DNA from: Deltaproteobacteria bacterium
GTDB lineage: Bacteria; Desulfobacterota; Binatia; UBA9968
Assembly (NCBI GenBank): GCA_016183075.1
Contig: JACPFH010000478.1
Location: 1-8,516, forward strand
DNA: 8,516 nt
Direction: 5' to 3'
Under the pieces are notes generated by a model. That model saw only the letters and a list, made by a program, of their open reading frames with translations. It was not told where the DNA came from and ran no database searches. Positions 7,247-8,516 of the stretch are shown here, piece by piece. Position 1 is the stretch's first letter, and each line of letters starts with the position of its first letter. Position numbers and translations under genes: made by a program.

Positions 7247-7518
7247 ATCATCCGCTGCGGGAGAACCTGGAAGTTTATACCAGTACGGAAGGCGCATGGA
7301 TTCGGTGCACCAAGTGCTCTCATGTCCTCTGTCCGGCGGGAGAGAATTGGAGAAATCGCTGCGTAAGAAAACTGCTACCGCCTACGAAAAGCGGGCCTCT
7401 AATGAAAGACCTGGTAGGCCAGTTTCTGCTTGAGCAGCTCTACTGCCCCGGCTGCGCGGCCTTGCTCAACACGGAGTTGGTGGAGGAAATGAAACATGGA
7501 GAAGAAGGGCGGCCCTAA
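7243..7518 (+). CDS. Acetone carboxylase gamma-like zinc-ribbon protein
   Basis: A 91-residue protein with two Cys-x2-Cys pairs, Cys22/Cys25 (IRCTKCSHVLCP) and Cys68/Cys71 (LYCPGCAALLN), arranged as in the gamma subunit of acetone carboxylase and related small subunits of HyuA/HyuB-type carboxylases. In those enzymes the subunit binds zinc and forms part of the (alpha-beta-gamma)2 complex. The spacing between pairs and the closing CPGC-x-x-LL-x-(T/V)E motif fit that family; the length is shorter than AcxC itself (about 170 residues), as in many relatives. Its ATG overlaps the hyuB stop in ATGA, so it is translationally coupled to hyuB and likely made in equal amounts. Its 3' end contains the ribosome site of the next gene. 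Assignment rests on the cysteine pattern and the location, so a looser label of HyuB-associated zinc ribbon is the safe alternative. Confidence 0.75.
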   Translation: MNHPLRENLEVYTSTEGAWIRCTKCSHVLCPAGENWRNRCVRKLLPPTKSGPLMKDLVGQFLLEQLYCPGCAALLNTELVEEMKHGEEGRP

Positions 7519-8065
7519 TAAACCCAGGCCCAAGGCCGTCAGCTTAGAGGCTCGCGCCACGGCTATTGTGGTGCTCGATTTAAGCGCGCGCTGTCAGGAT
7601 CCCAAGGAGGTTTGCTCGAAGTTGATGAAGCCCGTAGGCGACTTTCTGGAACGGGCCAGAGGCCGTCAGGTGCCGATCATCTACACGGTTTCTGCCCACA
7701 CGCGAGGCACCTCCATGCAGGAGGTGGCGTCGCCGCTGAAGCGTCGGGATACCGAGCCCGTCATCTATCCCGATTCATTCGACAAATTTTTTGGCGGCGA
7801 GCTGCAGACATTCCTCACGGAGAGAGGCGTAAAGAATCTGGTGGTTGTCGGGTCCCTCACAAACGTAGCGGTGCTTTACACCAGCTCCAGCGCGGCCCGT
7901 GTTTATGGCTACCGGGTCATTCTCCCGCTAGACGGCGTGAATGCTCACTCTAAGTACGAACACGAATACGCGATTCATCAATTGACCATACTCCCGCGAG
8001 ACACAAATAAGCAGTTTCACTTCACCAAGCTTGCCGCAATCAGCTTCCGTAAGGAGAGAGGCTGA
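7496..8065 (+). CDS. Isochorismatase-fold hydrolase-like protein lacking the catalytic Cys
   Basis: A 189-residue cytoplasmic protein of the isochorismatase-like (cysteine hydrolase) superfamily, which includes nicotinamidase, N-carbamoylsarcosine amidase and ureidoacrylate hydrolase; these cleave amide or carbamoyl bonds with an Asp-Lys-Cys triad. The fold is clear: AIVVLDLSARC with Asp28 in the catalytic position, PIIYTVSAH (60-68), GELQTFLTERGVKNLVVVGS (101-120), LTNVAVLYTSSSAARVYGYR (121-140) and VILPLDGVNA (141-150). In active relatives the last part reads TNxCVxxTAxxA; here Ala125 takes the Cys place, and the usual Lys in the VIxK segment is Pro92 (EPVIYPDSFDKFFG). So the standard thioester mechanism is not possible. 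It overlaps the zinc-ribbon gene by 23 nt and has GGAGG (7482-7486) 9 nt upstream. It may be a divergent enzyme, a binding protein or a subunit; I recall isochorismatase-like relatives with Ala here, so this may be a subfamily trait. Confidence 0.85.
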   Translation: MEKKGGPNKPRPKAVSLEARATAIVVLDLSARCQDPKEVCSKLMKPVGDFLERARGRQVPIIYTVSAHTRGTSMQEVASPLKRRDTEPVIYPDSFDKFFGGELQTFLTERGVKNLVVVGSLTNVAVLYTSSSAARVYGYRVILPLDGVNAHSKYEHEYAIHQLTILPRDTNKQFHFTKLAAISFRKERG

Positions 8066-8181
8066 TCAGAGTCCTGTATCGACGCGGCGGCTTAGAAACT
8101 CGTGAAATCTGCAGAACCCCACGTGCGTCGATCATAAAAGAGACTGCCGGCTTCAAAAAACGGAGGTAGAAAGGAAGCTCT
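8066..8181 (+). other. 116-nt gap before the last amidohydrolase
   Basis: The longest gap within the operon. It holds an 8-bp perfect inverted repeat (8078-8085 with 8125-8132), a run of six A (8155-8160) and two purine-rich stretches near the next start, GGAGGT (8162-8167) and AAGGA (8171-8175). No clear terminator with a T run and no convincing promoter were found. It could be a leader region, an internal promoter or simply spacer. Confidence 0.4.
8078..8132. repeat. Inverted repeat ATCGACGC ... GCGTCGAT in an intergenic gap
   Basis: ATCGACGC at 8078-8085 is the exact reverse complement of GCGTCGAT at 8125-8132, separated by 39 bases. It could be a hairpin base or a pair of half-sites for a regulator ahead of the last gene. 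An 8-bp pair at this distance can arise by chance, so the confidence is low. Confidence 0.3.
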
Positions 8182-8516
8182 ATGGCTAACGAAGTGGATT
8201 TGGTTGTCAAAGGAGGGAAAATCGTCACTCCTGACGCGGTGTTTGCAGGGTCCATCGCGATAGAAAACGGAAAGATCGTTGCCATCGCCGAGGACAAGAA
8301 CTGCCCTCCCGGGAAGAAAACCGTGAATGCAACCGGCAAGTACGTCATGCCGGGCGTCGTGGATCCTGAATGCCACCTGGGACATGCGCGCCTGCTGGAG
8401 GAAGACCTGAAGAGCGAGACAAAGGCGGCGATTGCAACGGGCGTAACCACCTGGGGGATGCAGCTAAGCTCGACGGTGGTTCGTAAGGCAATAACAAAAT
8501 TTGAAAAACCGGAAGA
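8182..8516 (+). CDS. Dihydropyrimidinase/hydantoinase-like amidohydrolase (partial, 3' end beyond the right edge)
   Basis: The first 111 codons of a cyclic amidohydrolase gene of the dihydropyrimidinase, D-hydantoinase, allantoinase and dihydroorotase group, enzymes that open cyclic amides such as hydantoins or dihydropyrimidines. The start has AAGGA (8171-8175) 6 nt upstream. Visible family parts are the N-terminal strand domain DLVVKGGKIVTPD (residues 6-18), SIAIENGKIVAIA (24-36), GKYVMPGVVDPECHLGHAR (52-70) and ETKAAIATGVTTWGMQ (79-94). The normal metal motif here is DxHxH; this protein has Asp61-Pro62-Glu63-Cys64-His65, so the first His is Glu. I recall amidohydrolases reading DPExH at this point, so this may mark a subfamily with a changed metal site. 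The carbamylated Lys and later His and Asp ligands are beyond the edge. It is probably the next gene in the operon, 116 nt after the isochorismatase-like gene. The group is well supported, the exact reaction is not. Confidence 0.85.
   Translation, partial: MANEVDLVVKGGKIVTPDAVFAGSIAIENGKIVAIAEDKNCPPGKKTVNATGKYVMPGVVDPECHLGHARLLEEDLKSETKAAIATGVTTWGMQLSSTVVRKAITKFEKPE

Noticed and set aside
1..8516. CRISPR arrays, tRNA or rRNA genes, insertion sequences
   Set aside because: No regularly spaced repeats, no tRNA or rRNA-like segments, no transposase and no terminal inverted repeats were noticed on reading the window.

Overview
This is a bacterial catabolic gene neighbourhood. It shows strong Shine-Dalgarno sites, tightly packed co-directional genes and a periplasmic solute-binding protein with a signal peptide. 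The lineage cannot be fixed from the sequence. The TTT/Bug-type receptor and the mix of hydantoinase-like genes are of a kind common in soil and sediment Proteobacteria and related uncultured phyla, but that is an inference.

Layout: positions 1-580 carry, on the minus strand, the 5' part of a PuuE/allantoinase-like polysaccharide deacetylase gene that runs off the left edge. Positions 581-860 are a divergent intergenic region with a candidate promoter for the plus-strand genes. From 861 to the right edge everything reads on the plus strand: a tripartite-tricarboxylate-transporter-type solute-binding protein (861-1886), an ATZ/TRZ-type amidohydrolase (1962-3335), a HyuA-type hydantoinase/carboxylase subunit broken by a frame change (3367-5413), its HyuB partner (5426-7246), an acetone-carboxylase-gamma-like zinc-ribbon protein (7243-7518), an isochorismatase-fold protein without the usual catalytic Cys and Lys (7496-8065), and the start of a dihydropyrimidinase/hydantoinase-like amidohydrolase (8182 to the edge). 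Gaps are 75, 31, 12, -4, -23 and 116 nt, so this looks like one operon, possibly with a second signal in the last gap.

Working together (inference): the binding protein captures a small, probably carboxylated or ureide-like compound. Metal-dependent amidohydrolases deaminate it or open a cyclic amide, the ATP-dependent HyuA/HyuB/gamma complex hydrolyses or carboxylates an intermediate, and the isochorismatase-fold protein may act on a carbamoyl or amide product. The divergent deacetylase-fold protein resembles allantoinases, another C-N ring-opening family. The substrate is unknown. No transporter membrane subunits and no regulator are in the window.

Most notable: (1) hyuA is interrupted at about 4866, where roughly 30 residues seem to be missing and the frame changes; (2) the isochorismatase-fold protein has Ala at the nucleophile position and Pro at the Lys position; (3) a gamma-like zinc ribbon is translationally coupled to hyuB, pointing to an acetone-carboxylase-like three-subunit enzyme rather than a plain hydantoinase; (4) the last amidohydrolase has Glu-Cys-His in place of the His-x-His metal motif.
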